64,000 bases of DNA from Vibrio neptunius (GTDB lineage Bacteria > Pseudomonadota > Gammaproteobacteria > Enterobacterales > Vibrionaceae): contig CP079859.1 in assembly GCA_019339365.1 (NCBI GenBank), forward strand, positions 1,612,001 through 1,676,000. The letters run 5' to 3'. Positions 7,880 to 17,700 of the stretch are shown here, one piece after another. Made by a program: the position numbers and the translations under genes. Below the pieces are notes generated by a model. That model worked only from the letters and a program-made list of their open reading frames with translations. It was not told where the DNA came from and did not search any database. The first letter of the stretch is position 1; the number at the start of each line of letters is the position of its first letter.

Positions 7880-9130
7880 ATGTTTAAGAAATTATTAAGT
7901 TGTTGTATTGCCTCGACTCTTTCAGTCGTTTCAACTTCGGGGCTTGCGCAACAAAATCAAGGAGGAGCCATTGCATCTGAGGACCCAATGCTTGCGCCTT
8001 TAATGACAGCGTCGGCAAAATCTGCGATTAAAAATCAATACATCGTTGTGCTAAAGCAACCACTGACGATGAGCAATGATCAACAAGCCCTTCAGCAGTT
8101 TACCCAACAAACGGTGTCTGGTCTCGCTAGCCAACATGCAGTTAAAATCGATAAAGTTTATGGCCGCTCGTTAAGTGGTTTTGTCGCTACTCTTTCTGAT
8201 GAACAATTGAAAGCCCTGCGTGCTGATCAACAAGTCGACTTTATTGAACAAGACCAAATCATCTCGCTCGATCCTGTTATCTCGGCGAACGCTAATCAAA
8301 GCAATCCTGTTTGGGGATTAGACCGCATCGATCAGCGTGATTTGCCACTCAGCAACAGCTACACCTACAACTACGATGGTTCAGGTGTGACCGCTTATGT
8401 AATCGATACTGGTGTGACAAACACGCACGTTGAATTCGGTGGCCGTGCAAGATCAGGCTATGACTTCGTCGACAACGATAGTGACGCGACTGACTGTAAC
8501 GGTCACGGTACTCATGTAGCGGGCACCATTGGTGGTGCTCAATACGGTGTGGCGAAAAACGTCAATATCGTCGGTGTACGTGTACTAAGCTGTCGTGGCT
8601 CTGGTACGATTTCAGGTGTCATTGGCGGTGTGAATTGGGTAGCGGCCAACGCCTCTGGCCCATCGGTGGCCAACATGAGCTTAGGTGGGGGTGTTTCAAC
8701 CGCTCTTGATCAAGCAGTAGCAAGCGCGGTTCAGTCAGGGATCAGCTTTATGCTTGCAGCTGGTAACTCCAACGCTGACGCTTGTAACTTCTCACCAGCG
8801 CGCGAAGCAAGCGGTGTGACTGTCGGTTCGACAACCAGCAGCGATAGACGTGCAAGCTCCTCTAATTGGGGTCGCTGTGTTGACGTGTTTGCGCCCGGTG
8901 CGAATATCAAATCGGCTTGGTACGATGGTGGCTACCGCACCATTAGTGGTACATCGATGGCAACACCTCACGTAGCAGGCGTCGCGGCTCTGTATCTGCA
9001 AGAAAACAACACCCTGTCACCAGCTCAAGTCTCAACGCTGATCAGCCAACGTGCGAGCACAAACAAAGTCAGTGATGCTAAAGGTACTGTCAACAAGCTG
9101 CTATATAGCCTAACCGACAGTATTCAATGA
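7880..9130 (+). CDS. Secreted S8 serine protease, proteinase K/aqualysin type
   Basis: This 416-residue pre-pro-protease has a signal peptide (1-23, ending GLA), an inhibitor I9 propeptide (about 50-130, QYIVVLKQ to VDFIEQDQ) and a peptidase S8 domain to the C terminus. The triad is Asp176 (YVIDTG), His209 (NGHGTHVAG) and Ser359 (SGTSMATPH), with the oxyanion Asn in LAAGNSN. Several cysteines (CNGHG, LSCRG, ACNFS, RCVDV) fit the disulphides of Vibrio proteinase-K-like enzymes. There is no C-terminal PPC domain. The ATG at 7880 follows AAAGGAAG and was chosen over an upstream in-frame start at 7841. It should act as an extracellular broad-specificity protease. It is a single-gene unit with its own terminator. 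Confidence 0.92.
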   Translation: MFKKLLSCCIASTLSVVSTSGLAQQNQGGAIASEDPMLAPLMTASAKSAIKNQYIVVLKQPLTMSNDQQALQQFTQQTVSGLASQHAVKIDKVYGRSLSGFVATLSDEQLKALRADQQVDFIEQDQIISLDPVISANANQSNPVWGLDRIDQRDLPLSNSYTYNYDGSGVTAYVIDTGVTNTHVEFGGRARSGYDFVDNDSDATDCNGHGTHVAGTIGGAQYGVAKNVNIVGVRVLSCRGSGTISGVIGGVNWVAANASGPSVANMSLGGGVSTALDQAVASAVQSGISFMLAAGNSNADACNFSPAREASGVTVGSTTSSDRRASSSNWGRCVDVFAPGANIKSAWYDGGYRTISGTSMATPHVAGVAALYLQENNTLSPAQVSTLISQRASTNKVSDAKGTVNKLLYSLTDSIQ

Positions 9131-9150
9131 TTTCCAATTTCTAGAAAAAA

Positions 9151-9176
9151 TGCCAGTCAGCAAATCCTGACTGGCA
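9151..9176. terminator. Hairpin terminator after the protease gene
   Basis: TGCCAGTCAG-CAAATC-CTGACTGGCA is a perfect 10-base stem 20 bases after the protease stop. The upstream A6 run makes it a good terminator for minus-strand transcription too; the plus-strand T tract is weak. Confidence 0.7.
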
Positions 9177-9324
9177 TGATTGTTTAAGGTTATGGGAGCA
9201 ATGAGGAGCACCGCTGCCTATCGCCAATTTTACACTATCCTTTTGTACCTTTGGTTGTGTATATCGTGGCTTCGTAAGTAATACGGCTTTTGGTACCGGT
9301 TCTTAGGCTCAAGCGACAAGAAGA

Positions 9325-10428
9325 TTACTCAATCGAGGTAATAAACTTGAACTTGTCTGATTCTGCTTTAGTGATCCAGTGTTCACCTTCAACAGGCGCT
9401 GCGTCTAGCGTGAAGAGGTAAAAATCGACCCCTTTGTCACCCAACATGGTCTTAAAGTAGGTGGCTTGTTTACGGTGGCTAGCATCTGTGTAAGGGATCT
9501 GTTTGGCAGATTGATTGCCGTTACTCCAGCTATGAACGCCGATCTGTTTATTTGTTTCTATATTATCGACGTCTTTGCTACGTTGAAGAACTCGAGATTG
9601 ACCTGCAGCGAAGAGATCCGTACCACCTGAAAATACTGAGCCTTTCGGGGTAACGACGGTTTTCATCGCTTGATTATGGATCATCATGCCAGTGTACATA
9701 TTGATGTCGTCATCTGCGCTTCCACCTATATTGTTATTGAACTTTATTACCATCTTCTGGCCAGGATATTTTTGGACAATCGAGGCAAGCTCAAGGTAGG
9801 TGCTAACTCCTAAGGTTGAATGAATTCGTTCGTCGGCTGAGGTGATGCCAAATACATCTTTATAGAAACCAGTAAAAGCAAAAGAGGTGTCGATATCGAC
9901 GCCGATGCTGTTATCAGTCGCTGTCAAAATGGTGGAACCGATGCTTGAGAGATCACCGATTAGTTCGTTATTGAATTCGACCTTGATCGACTTTTTAACC
10001 TTCTGGGTAACGGATTGAATCAATGTCTTGTTACCAGATTCTGATTGGGTCGAGTCGCCACACGCAAACAAATCATATAGCTCACCTTCGCGATAGATAG
10101 CACAATCACTGTCATCGTCAGTGGTCACAAACAGATCCAGACCTTTATCGCTACTATTTTGTAAATGAATGACAAGGCGTTCTTCGCCAAGTTCTTCTGC
10201 GTAGCGAACCCGATTGTAAGTGGTTCCGTCAAAACTTACGCTCATTGAGTCAAGTAACGGTCGACGTTCTGCCAATACACTCGCAAGATCAGTATCATTG
10301 AAGTTGTAGTTTGCTAATGGTTTATCTTGGGTTATGCCTTTTCTGTTGCTGTTGTTGCCTGAGCTTGAGTTACAGGCTGCCAATACGATGAGTGGTGCGG
10401 CAAGTAGCAGGTGCTTGTAATTAGTCAT
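9325..10428 (-). CDS. Lipoprotein of unknown function, possible ClpP/crotonase-like fold
   Basis: This 367-residue protein has a lipoprotein signal (LLLAAPLIVLAAC, Cys19 as lipid site) and a Ser/Asn-rich linker. Residues about 40-150 form an unrecognised beta-rich part. The C-terminal half has KFNNNIGGSADDDIN, MIHNQAM, then FSGGTDLFAAGQSR. The glycine-rich GGS turn followed by SGGTDLFAAG resembles the oxyanion and catalytic segments of ClpP/crotonase-fold peptidases, but I did not identify a complete dyad. It probably sits at the outer membrane on the periplasmic side. It is a single gene, convergent with the protease. The fold suggestion is tentative. Confidence 0.6.
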   Translation of the reverse strand: MTNYKHLLLAAPLIVLAACNSSSGNNSNRKGITQDKPLANYNFNDTDLASVLAERRPLLDSMSVSFDGTTYNRVRYAEELGEERLVIHLQNSSDKGLDLFVTTDDDSDCAIYREGELYDLFACGDSTQSESGNKTLIQSVTQKVKKSIKVEFNNELIGDLSSIGSTILTATDNSIGVDIDTSFAFTGFYKDVFGITSADERIHSTLGVSTYLELASIVQKYPGQKMVIKFNNNIGGSADDDINMYTGMMIHNQAMKTVVTPKGSVFSGGTDLFAAGQSRVLQRSKDVDNIETNKQIGVHSWSNGNQSAKQIPYTDASHRKQATYFKTMLGDKGVDFYLFTLDAAPVEGEHWITKAESDKFKFITSIE

Positions 10429-10854
10429 GTATGATTCCCTATTGGATTGATAGGGGCAGTGTAACGAGGGAAAATGTCAGTCGCTGTCGTGATCGTGTAT
10501 GGGTATGTCATTGCATATGATTGCATTGGGTAATAATGGAGAGTGATAAATAAATGATATCTTCTCTGAGTAGGGATGTTTTGCCTCTTATCAGTCAGGC
10601 TTTCGACTTGATTACTGGTTGAATAGTTGCCAAACGCAAGCCTTGTAGGCAACCTATTTATGGCATAACAAATAATACTCGTTGTTGAATATGGAGTGAA
10701 TTTAGGACGTCTTTTGTCATTTCTGACCGCGCTCGCCATTTTTAGACAAAAACAGAAACGTAAAGAATGGCCATAAAAAATACCCAATTTAAGCCCATAA
10801 AAACGTCAAAAGAACGTTTCTTTTCTCTTCTTCGATGCCTGATAAAAGGATAAA
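10429..10854. other. Intergenic stretch with two short hairpins
   Basis: I see no supported gene here; a 120-codon minus-strand frame is low-complexity and unconvincing. Two dyads occur near the end: AAACGT/ACGTTT (10801-10819, followed by T-rich sequence) and GCCTGAT/ATCAGGC (10837-10860). The second could end the minus-strand small membrane gene. Confidence 0.4.
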
Positions 10855-11064
10855 TCAGGCAGAAATAGGAGAATAGCCCCCAGCGCCTACGCTATTCATA
10901 GCAATGTAATTGATGCTCTTAAAACGTTGAGGCTCTTTAGCCAAGTTGTCGACCAATTGATTGATATGCTTTTTATCACCCAAAGAGTAAACGACAAGAT
11001 GATAAAAATAGACCCCTCCCCACACGAAAAATAGCAACCCTAATAGTGGTTTTATGTCTGACAT
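10855..11064 (-). CDS. Small membrane protein, unknown
   Basis: This 69-residue product has one strong hydrophobic segment (PLLGLLFFVWGGVYFYHLVVY, residues 6-26) and a basic/polar C-terminal part (DKKHINQLVDNLAKEPQRF). AGGGAAAC lies before the ATG as a likely ribosome-binding site. It could be a single-pass inner-membrane protein. No family is recognised. It stands alone between divergently arranged genes. Confidence 0.5.
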   Translation of the reverse strand: MSDIKPLLGLLFFVWGGVYFYHLVVYSLGDKKHINQLVDNLAKEPQRFKSINYIAMNSVGAGGYSPISA

Positions 11065-11313
11065 CTGTTTCCCTAGAAAGTTGAGCCCATACTGAAGCCA
11101 TTAAAAATGTTTTTATTTATACACGCTTCAATACCATCAGCAATACATTGCTTAATGTGACTTGCGGCTTGTTGCAGTTTTTATCATCTATGTACGACTT
11201 GGGTTAATCAAGCATTAGTTATTCAATTCATTGAATAATTTAGTTAATCTTGACGCTTTACTAGTGGTGAAATCATTCTTTATTACGATTTGTCACCACA
11301 ATTGAGAGCGCAA

Positions 11314-12804
11314 ATGAAACCGCAAATAATCCCCGTCAATCTTCAGGATAAAGCCTCACTGCAACAGGCTTTGGAAACCTTTCAATCTCACCTTCAGGCG
11401 GTGTACAAGACCGGCCAGCTAATTAATCAGGTGGGAGGGTTTGTTTCACATGACAACAGGCTGTTTCAAACCTCAGATCTACAGGACCCGGAGCAAATTC
11501 AGGGCATGGCCAGATTTGGCAGTATTAATGATCCCGGCTTTGAGCAAATGGAACGCTTATCTGAGCTGGAATTAGAGCAGCTCAACCGCTCGGATGTGTA
11601 TTTAAAGTTCTCGCATGTCACTGTGTTTCAACACGCCCTGGCTGATGAAGCGTTTAAACCTCTAGTGCTGCGTATTTGTCAGGAGCTGGTTGAGTTCAGT
11701 ATTCGGGTCAACTCTTCTAACGAGCTGTTTTTCTCTTCCAGATCCATTTTCGGCACGTATCTATTGGTGTTACTGGCGGAAAAATACCCAGAATACGCCT
11801 ATCTGATAGGGGAGTTTGTTCCGCCAAACGGCGATTATCACCAGCTGGGCTATCACTGTACCGGCGATATCACCTATCTATTTGACAAGTATGGTTATGA
11901 TCCCATGATGCTGGATATTCTTGCCAGTACCCGTTGTCCGAATCTCATGAGCGCGATGGCAGAAGGTTTTTCTGACTGGAGCAGGTTTAGGCCCAATTTG
12001 CTCAAGTGCTTTTTAGCCGATGAACAAAAGTATCAGTATTTTGTTCAGGCGCTGAAAGCCTCGCTCACTCGCAGGCCTGTGGACACGCAAAGCTTATGGT
12101 TAAGCGAAGAGTTGGAAGCTTGTTTTGATGAAATGATGGATGATGCCGCGAACCAAAACGAGGAGTGGGACGAAGACGATCAAGAGTTTGGTGAACTGGA
12201 CTTTCACGGCAGGCCTATGTCTGAGGTACTTGAGGCGCTGGATGAGACGCTGTTCGAGCTGGTCAAAGATGTGCCATTGGCTGAGCTGTATTACTACAGT
12301 GAACCTGTGTATGAAGGGGTAACCTTAGGTGACACCCGTGATGATCCCTTCTATCAGGAATACAATGAAGACAGCGAATACGAGACTAACAAGGCCTTCT
12401 TTTTAGAGGGATTCGATAACGGAGAGAAGATTCTTGCCTATATCGAACACAATCAGTGCTCCGAGGTATTGGACGAGCTTGTGCCCACCAATATCCGCAA
12501 GCTGGCGCGTGACAAGAAGTTGTACATCTTCAAACGCTTTGAATACTTTGGCTCGGGTGGTTTTGAGCTGTCCGAAGAAATTGACCATGACGTAGAGCTG
12601 TCCGATATTCTGGAGCGCTTTTTTGTTGCCTATCTCAACCCGGAGCTGTTTGGCATTGTAGATGATGGCGAAGCCGAGCAAGACCAAAAGTGCTTGCGAA
12701 CCTTAGACGTATTGGTGCGTTTGCTGGGTAAAAAAGAACTCAGCGGCAGTGAACTCAAAGAGGTGGTCGATGAATTTGAGTTGTGCTCGAAAAAGACGCG
12801 GTGA
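11314..12804 (+). CDS. Unknown acidic protein, first of a coupled pair
   Basis: This protein of about 496 residues has no signal peptide or membrane segment. It is acidic, with a strongly acidic stretch near residues 275-300 (NEEWDEDDQEFGELDF). Predicted character is mainly helical and soluble. It has no recognised catalytic motif. In-frame TTG codons at 11290 and 11302 could extend it; the ATG at 11314 was preferred though its ribosome-binding site is weak. The stop overlaps the next gene. Base composition is richer in G+C than the neighbouring tox-like region, which suggests different ancestry. I do not recognise the family. Confidence 0.65.
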   Translation: MKPQIIPVNLQDKASLQQALETFQSHLQAVYKTGQLINQVGGFVSHDNRLFQTSDLQDPEQIQGMARFGSINDPGFEQMERLSELELEQLNRSDVYLKFSHVTVFQHALADEAFKPLVLRICQELVEFSIRVNSSNELFFSSRSIFGTYLLVLLAEKYPEYAYLIGEFVPPNGDYHQLGYHCTGDITYLFDKYGYDPMMLDILASTRCPNLMSAMAEGFSDWSRFRPNLLKCFLADEQKYQYFVQALKASLTRRPVDTQSLWLSEELEACFDEMMDDAANQNEEWDEDDQEFGELDFHGRPMSEVLEALDETLFELVKDVPLAELYYYSEPVYEGVTLGDTRDDPFYQEYNEDSEYETNKAFFLEGFDNGEKILAYIEHNQCSEVLDELVPTNIRKLARDKKLYIFKRFEYFGSGGFELSEEIDHDVELSDILERFFVAYLNPELFGIVDDGEAEQDQKCLRTLDVLVRLLGKKELSGSELKEVVDEFELCSKKTR

Positions 12805-14495
12805 AGCGCTATACCCTGAAAGCGCTGAGCAAAGATGAGATAAAAGACAGGGTGTATGGCCTGATAAATGAAGACACCATAGACACTTTTGGTCGCGCCA
12901 GGCTCGAGGAGTTACACGACTTTTTTAAGCGCGATGAAGCCCTGTTTGGCGAGATGCTGGACGAGGTGATTCTGCGCGCCTATCAGGATACCGACCCGGA
13001 TATTTTGGCGCTGACCCCTGATCTCAATCAGATTGACTACGCCAGAGGCTCTCAATTACTGAGCGTGGCGTATATTTTGTGTCAGGAAGCGAACTCCTTT
13101 ACCCCGAGCGAACATCTGGGTGCGCTGGCCGGGTTTTACAGCGAGCACGTATTTAAGAGCTTCTATCGGGAGATGGCGCAGCATCACGAATTAGACTGTG
13201 ATGAAAAAGCTCAGGCTCTGTCCGAGAAAATCAAAGCCTATGTCGAATCCCAGGCATCCGGGGGCAATAGCCTGTTTGCCAAGCTGATGAAGCAGGAGCC
13301 TGCGGCGCAAGCGGTGTCTAAAGATGAGGCGCTGGCCTGTATCCGCGAGCTGTTAGCCAGCCCAGATGAGGAGACGGGTACACTGCACAGCGATGTTTTT
13401 GTTGTATCTGATGATGTGGGCATGATATTGGCGTCTATGCTGTATGCCGCCAAAGTGGCGCCTGCACCGTTGAAAAAACAGCTATTAGCGCTGTATGGCT
13501 TGATGCTGGAGCTGTTTCCCGCCAAAACCCTGTTGGTGAGCTTTTATGAGTTCTCCGAAAGCGGTGTTTACACCTATCAAACCACGAACGATGAAATTGA
13601 AGCGTTTTGCGATTTTATTACCGATCTGGGAATCAATGAGAAATACGCATTTTTACTGCGCATTGTGATGATTCAAAAAGCCCAAGTGCGCAAACATGTC
13701 GATGGGTTTAACAATGATAACGGCCTGAGGGATGCCTATTTGCGCCTGCTCAATCGCTATAGAAAAAAAGACGAGCAGGACCCGAACGAGCCAGAGATGC
13801 TGGCCAGAAAAGAGCGAAAGATCTCAGAGGCGATAAGTGCAGCGGTGGACCTTTTAGACGACAAACACAGGCAGCGCTTTCTCGGTTTTGCGTATCCGGG
13901 GTTTGATGAAGCCGCGTATAATGCACTCGTCACCGCTGAGCTTGTTCCTGAATTGGCCGCATTTTTTTCTGATAACACAGACGCGGATGAAGCTGAATGT
14001 GAGGCGCTTGTCTATGCATTGATGGACTACCTGATGGGCGAACTCTCCCTGACCGACATCACACCCACAGTGTTGACCAAGCTCAGCCGAGGCAAACCCT
14101 GGGAGTACACAAGAAATATTTGTGCAACCCTGCTGTGCGCCTCCGACGCCCGATGGCAAAAGTTATTGGCGTTTTTATTTGCCAGCGATAACCTGGATAA
14201 CATTGATGATTTCTTTGATATTTTGGATAACAAGTTCCCAGATGGCACTGAAAACGAGCCTAAAAGAGCAGCTGAGATGGTGAGACTTATTACACAAGCC
14301 GGGCTTGAGGGTGAGCTGGCCTATGCCTTTTATCTGCGTCAGTTTGAGGCGTTTGATACGGACTGGTATTTTGACGAAAACCCCTTTACCCCTGTGATAC
14401 TCCGCCATTTGGAAGAGATTCAGGCCAGTGCAACGCTGACGGCCAGTGAAGCGTATGACTTCTTTATGCGGGAAAAAGCGGAGAATCAGGATTAA
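12783..14495 (+). CDS. Unknown acidic protein, second of a coupled pair
   Basis: This 570-residue soluble, helix-rich, acidic protein starts inside the end of the previous gene. A GTG at 12783 gives a 22-base overlap, and an alternative GTG at 12801 gives the classic GTGA overlap and may be the true start. Either way the two are translationally coupled and should act together. There are no signal peptide, membrane segment or known motifs. Repeated short helices rich in Glu/Asp/Ala suggest a scaffold or HEAT-like fold, but this is only an impression. A shared terminator lies 120 bases downstream. Confidence 0.65.
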   Translation: MLEKDAVKRYTLKALSKDEIKDRVYGLINEDTIDTFGRARLEELHDFFKRDEALFGEMLDEVILRAYQDTDPDILALTPDLNQIDYARGSQLLSVAYILCQEANSFTPSEHLGALAGFYSEHVFKSFYREMAQHHELDCDEKAQALSEKIKAYVESQASGGNSLFAKLMKQEPAAQAVSKDEALACIRELLASPDEETGTLHSDVFVVSDDVGMILASMLYAAKVAPAPLKKQLLALYGLMLELFPAKTLLVSFYEFSESGVYTYQTTNDEIEAFCDFITDLGINEKYAFLLRIVMIQKAQVRKHVDGFNNDNGLRDAYLRLLNRYRKKDEQDPNEPEMLARKERKISEAISAAVDLLDDKHRQRFLGFAYPGFDEAAYNALVTAELVPELAAFFSDNTDADEAECEALVYALMDYLMGELSLTDITPTVLTKLSRGKPWEYTRNICATLLCASDARWQKLLAFLFASDNLDNIDDFFDILDNKFPDGTENEPKRAAEMVRLITQAGLEGELAYAFYLRQFEAFDTDWYFDENPFTPVILRHLEEIQASATLTASEAYDFFMREKAENQD

Positions 14496-14616
14496 ACCCC
14501 AACTCAGTGTTTGATGCTTTGATAACATCCAGACTCAGAGAACAACGTCTGTACCAAGAGAAGCGAGAAGTCTATATTGGCGATACCTAAGCGGTGCTCG
14601 TACTCATCATCAAATT

Positions 14617-14642
14617 AAAAAGACGTCCGAAGACGTCTTTTT
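14617..14642. terminator. Bidirectional terminator, copy 1
   Basis: AAAAAGACGTC-CGAA-GACGTCTTTTT is an A/T-flanked stem serving the convergent unknown operon and the first Ig-repeat gene. An essentially identical copy lies after the second Ig-repeat gene at 23498-23525, so it belongs to the duplicated unit. Confidence 0.85.
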
Positions 14643-14736
14643 CGTTTCTAACCGCGCTCTGTAGTTAATCGGTAAGCAGGGCAGACTCTATGCGGCCTAT
14701 TCGTGTCTACCTTGCTTTTATGACGGCACTTAAAGG

Positions 14737-17700
14737 TTAAGGTTGACCAGAAGAAACGCATGAGGCGTATAGCGAATAATTTTTGCCGTAGTATTTGTTA
14801 ATGGATTTATTACTTATGTTGACGGACCAGTATACTCCGGGTGTTGATCTTGGATCGTAATTTTTAGTTGAGGTCCAGTACTTGCTGTACTTGCCATTGT
14901 TATTTGCCCAGCCGCTGGGCGATTTGTACAACTCATCCCTCAACTCCTCTAGTGTCGGCAAACGCCAGTTATCGCGTCTAGCTAGATTAATAGTATTGTA
15001 TTTGGCACACAGCTCATTCGCTTTTTGCCAAGTAAATGTATAAAAAGAACCGCTCTTATCGCGTTTGGTTTCCAGCCGGAAGTTTCCACCGAGACCGAGA
15101 CCTTCCATGTAGGCTGAAGACGGTGTGCTGGTAAACAACTTTTGGTTGCCCGTATGCACAAAGTCAATACACTTCTCTTTCAACGTATTACATACGTAGA
15201 TATCAACGGTTCCCATAAATCCGTTTTTAGCTGCCGTGACTGTACCACTGCCACTTCCCCCTGCTAGGCCCTGAGGACTCACTGAAACTGTGGAGTCACC
15301 AGACTTCCACCAAGCGACAGAGGTACTGACATCGGACGAGGAGCCATCACTGTAGTTAGCGGTGACTGTTATCGCTTGCGTTTGACCTTTGACCACTCCG
15401 ATTAACGGGGGACTCAAAGTGAGCCCTGTCATGACAGCGTCGGTGACCTCAACGTCTATTGCATTACTAGTGATGCCATTTTGAACCGCAGTGAGAGTGG
15501 TGGTACCCACATCGGCCCCTGACAATAAACCTTGATCGGTGACGGTTGCGGTGCTGGTATCGAGAGGCACCCAGCTAACGAAATCACTGATATTAGAGGA
15601 GGTGCCATCACTGTAGATGGCCATAGCGGTCAGCGGTTCGGTCTGTCCTTTCGCTACGGTAAGCGTAGTTGGTGTGACGCTAATCGCCGTGAGCACAGCA
15701 CTGGTGACCTCAACGTTAATGGTATTACTGGTGACACCATCTTTCATTGTGGTGAGAGTGGTGCCGCCAACCTTACCGCCTGCCAGTAAACCTTTGGGTG
15801 TGACGTTGGCGATACTGCTATCGTTTGGTATCCAAGTGACAGAATCACTGACAATAGACGAAGTGCCATCACTATAGGTGGCTTTGGCTTGCAACGATTG
15901 TTTATGCCCTTTGGCGACAGAGACGCTTGGCGGGGTGACGGTGATATCGGTGATCACCGCATCGGTGACCTCCACATTTACGGGGCTACTGGTGACGCCA
16001 TCTTTCATCGCCGTGAGGGTAGTGGCGCCAGCCTGACTGCCTGACAACAATCCTTTGGGTGTGACGGTGGCGATATTGCTATCGGTTATTTTCCAGCTGA
16101 CAAAGTCACTGATATCGGAGGAGGTGCCATCACCGTAGGTGGCCGTGGTCGTCATTGGCTCTTTTTGGCCTTTGGCGATACTGATCGTCGTTGGCGTCAC
16201 ATGAAGAGCGGTGAGCACAGCACTGGTGACCTCAACATCGACGGTGTTACTGGTGACCCCATCTTTTACTGCGCTGAGGGTGGTTTTCCCGACGCTAGAT
16301 CCGGTCAACAACCCGTCAGAGGTCATAGTTGCCGTGTTGGTATCGACAGAAACCCAACTGACCGAGTCACTAATATCAGACGAGGTACGATCACTGTAGG
16401 TAGCATTGGCGGTTAAACGCTGTTTCTGGCCTTTGGCAACCGTGACACTTGGCGGTGTCACGCTAATACCCGTGATCACCGCGTCACTGACCACCACCCC
16501 TACTGGGTTACTGGTGACCGCATCTTTAATCGCAGTGAGGGTGGTTTTACCAACGTTAGCTCCGGTCAACAACCCTTTAGAGGTGATAGTTGCGGGTTTA
16601 TTATCGACAGGTATCCAGCTAACAGAATCACTAATATCCGACGAGGTGCCATCACTGTAGGTGGCCGTGGCTGTCATTGGCTCTGTCTGGCCCTTGGCGA
16701 TACTGACCGTTGGTGGTGTGACGCTAATCGCGGTGAGCACCGCATTGGTGACATCCACATCGACGGTGTTACTGTTCACCTCATCTTTTATGGCGCTGAG
16801 GGTGGTTTGACCGACGTTAGCTCCGGTCAACAGCCCGTTAGAGGTGATAGTTGCGGGTTTATTATCGACAGGTATCCAGCTAACAGAATCACTAATATCC
16901 GACGAGGTGCCATCACTGTAGGTAGCCGTGGCTGTCAGTGGCTCTTTTTGGCCCTTGGCGATACTGACCGTTGGTGGTGTGACGCTAATCGCGGTGAGCA
17001 CCGCATTGGTGACGTCAACATCGACGGTGTTACTGGTGACCCCATCTTTTACTGCGCTGAGGGTGGTTTTCCCGACGCTAGCTCCGGTCAACAACCCGTC
17101 AGAGGTCATAGTTGCCGTGTTGGTATCGACAGAAACCCAACTGACCGAGTCACTAATATCAGACGAGGTACGATCACTGTAGGTAGCATTGGCGGTTAAA
17201 CGCTGTTTCTGGCCTTTGGCCACCGTGATATTTGGCGGTGTCACGCTAATACCCGTGATCACTGCGTCACTGACCACCACCCCTACTGGGTTACTGGTGA
17301 CCGCATCTTTAATTGCAGTGAGGGTGGTTTTACCAACGTTAGCTCCGGTCAACAACCCGTTAGAGGTGATAGTTGCGGGTTTATTATCGACAGGTATCCA
17401 GCTAACAGAACCGCTAATATCCGACGTGGTGCCATCACTGTAGGTGGCCGTGGCTGTCAGTGGCTCTTTTTGGCCCTTGGCGATACTGACCGTTGGTGGT
17501 GTGACGCTAATCGCGGTGAGCACCGCATTGGTGACATCCACATCGACGATGTTACTGGTGACCCCGTCTAGCGATGCGGTCACTGTGGTGGGGCCGACCT
17601 TCTCTCCGGTTAATAAGCTGTTCTGGGTGAAAGATACTTTTTTGTTATCGATAGGCTCCCAGCTAACGAAATCACTGATATCGGATGACGTGTTATCGCT

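Noticed and set aside
10425..10787. Minus-strand 120-codon frame upstream of the lipoprotein
   Set aside because: Odd amino-acid composition, no ribosome-binding site, no recognisable domain; occupies the probable lipoprotein promoter.
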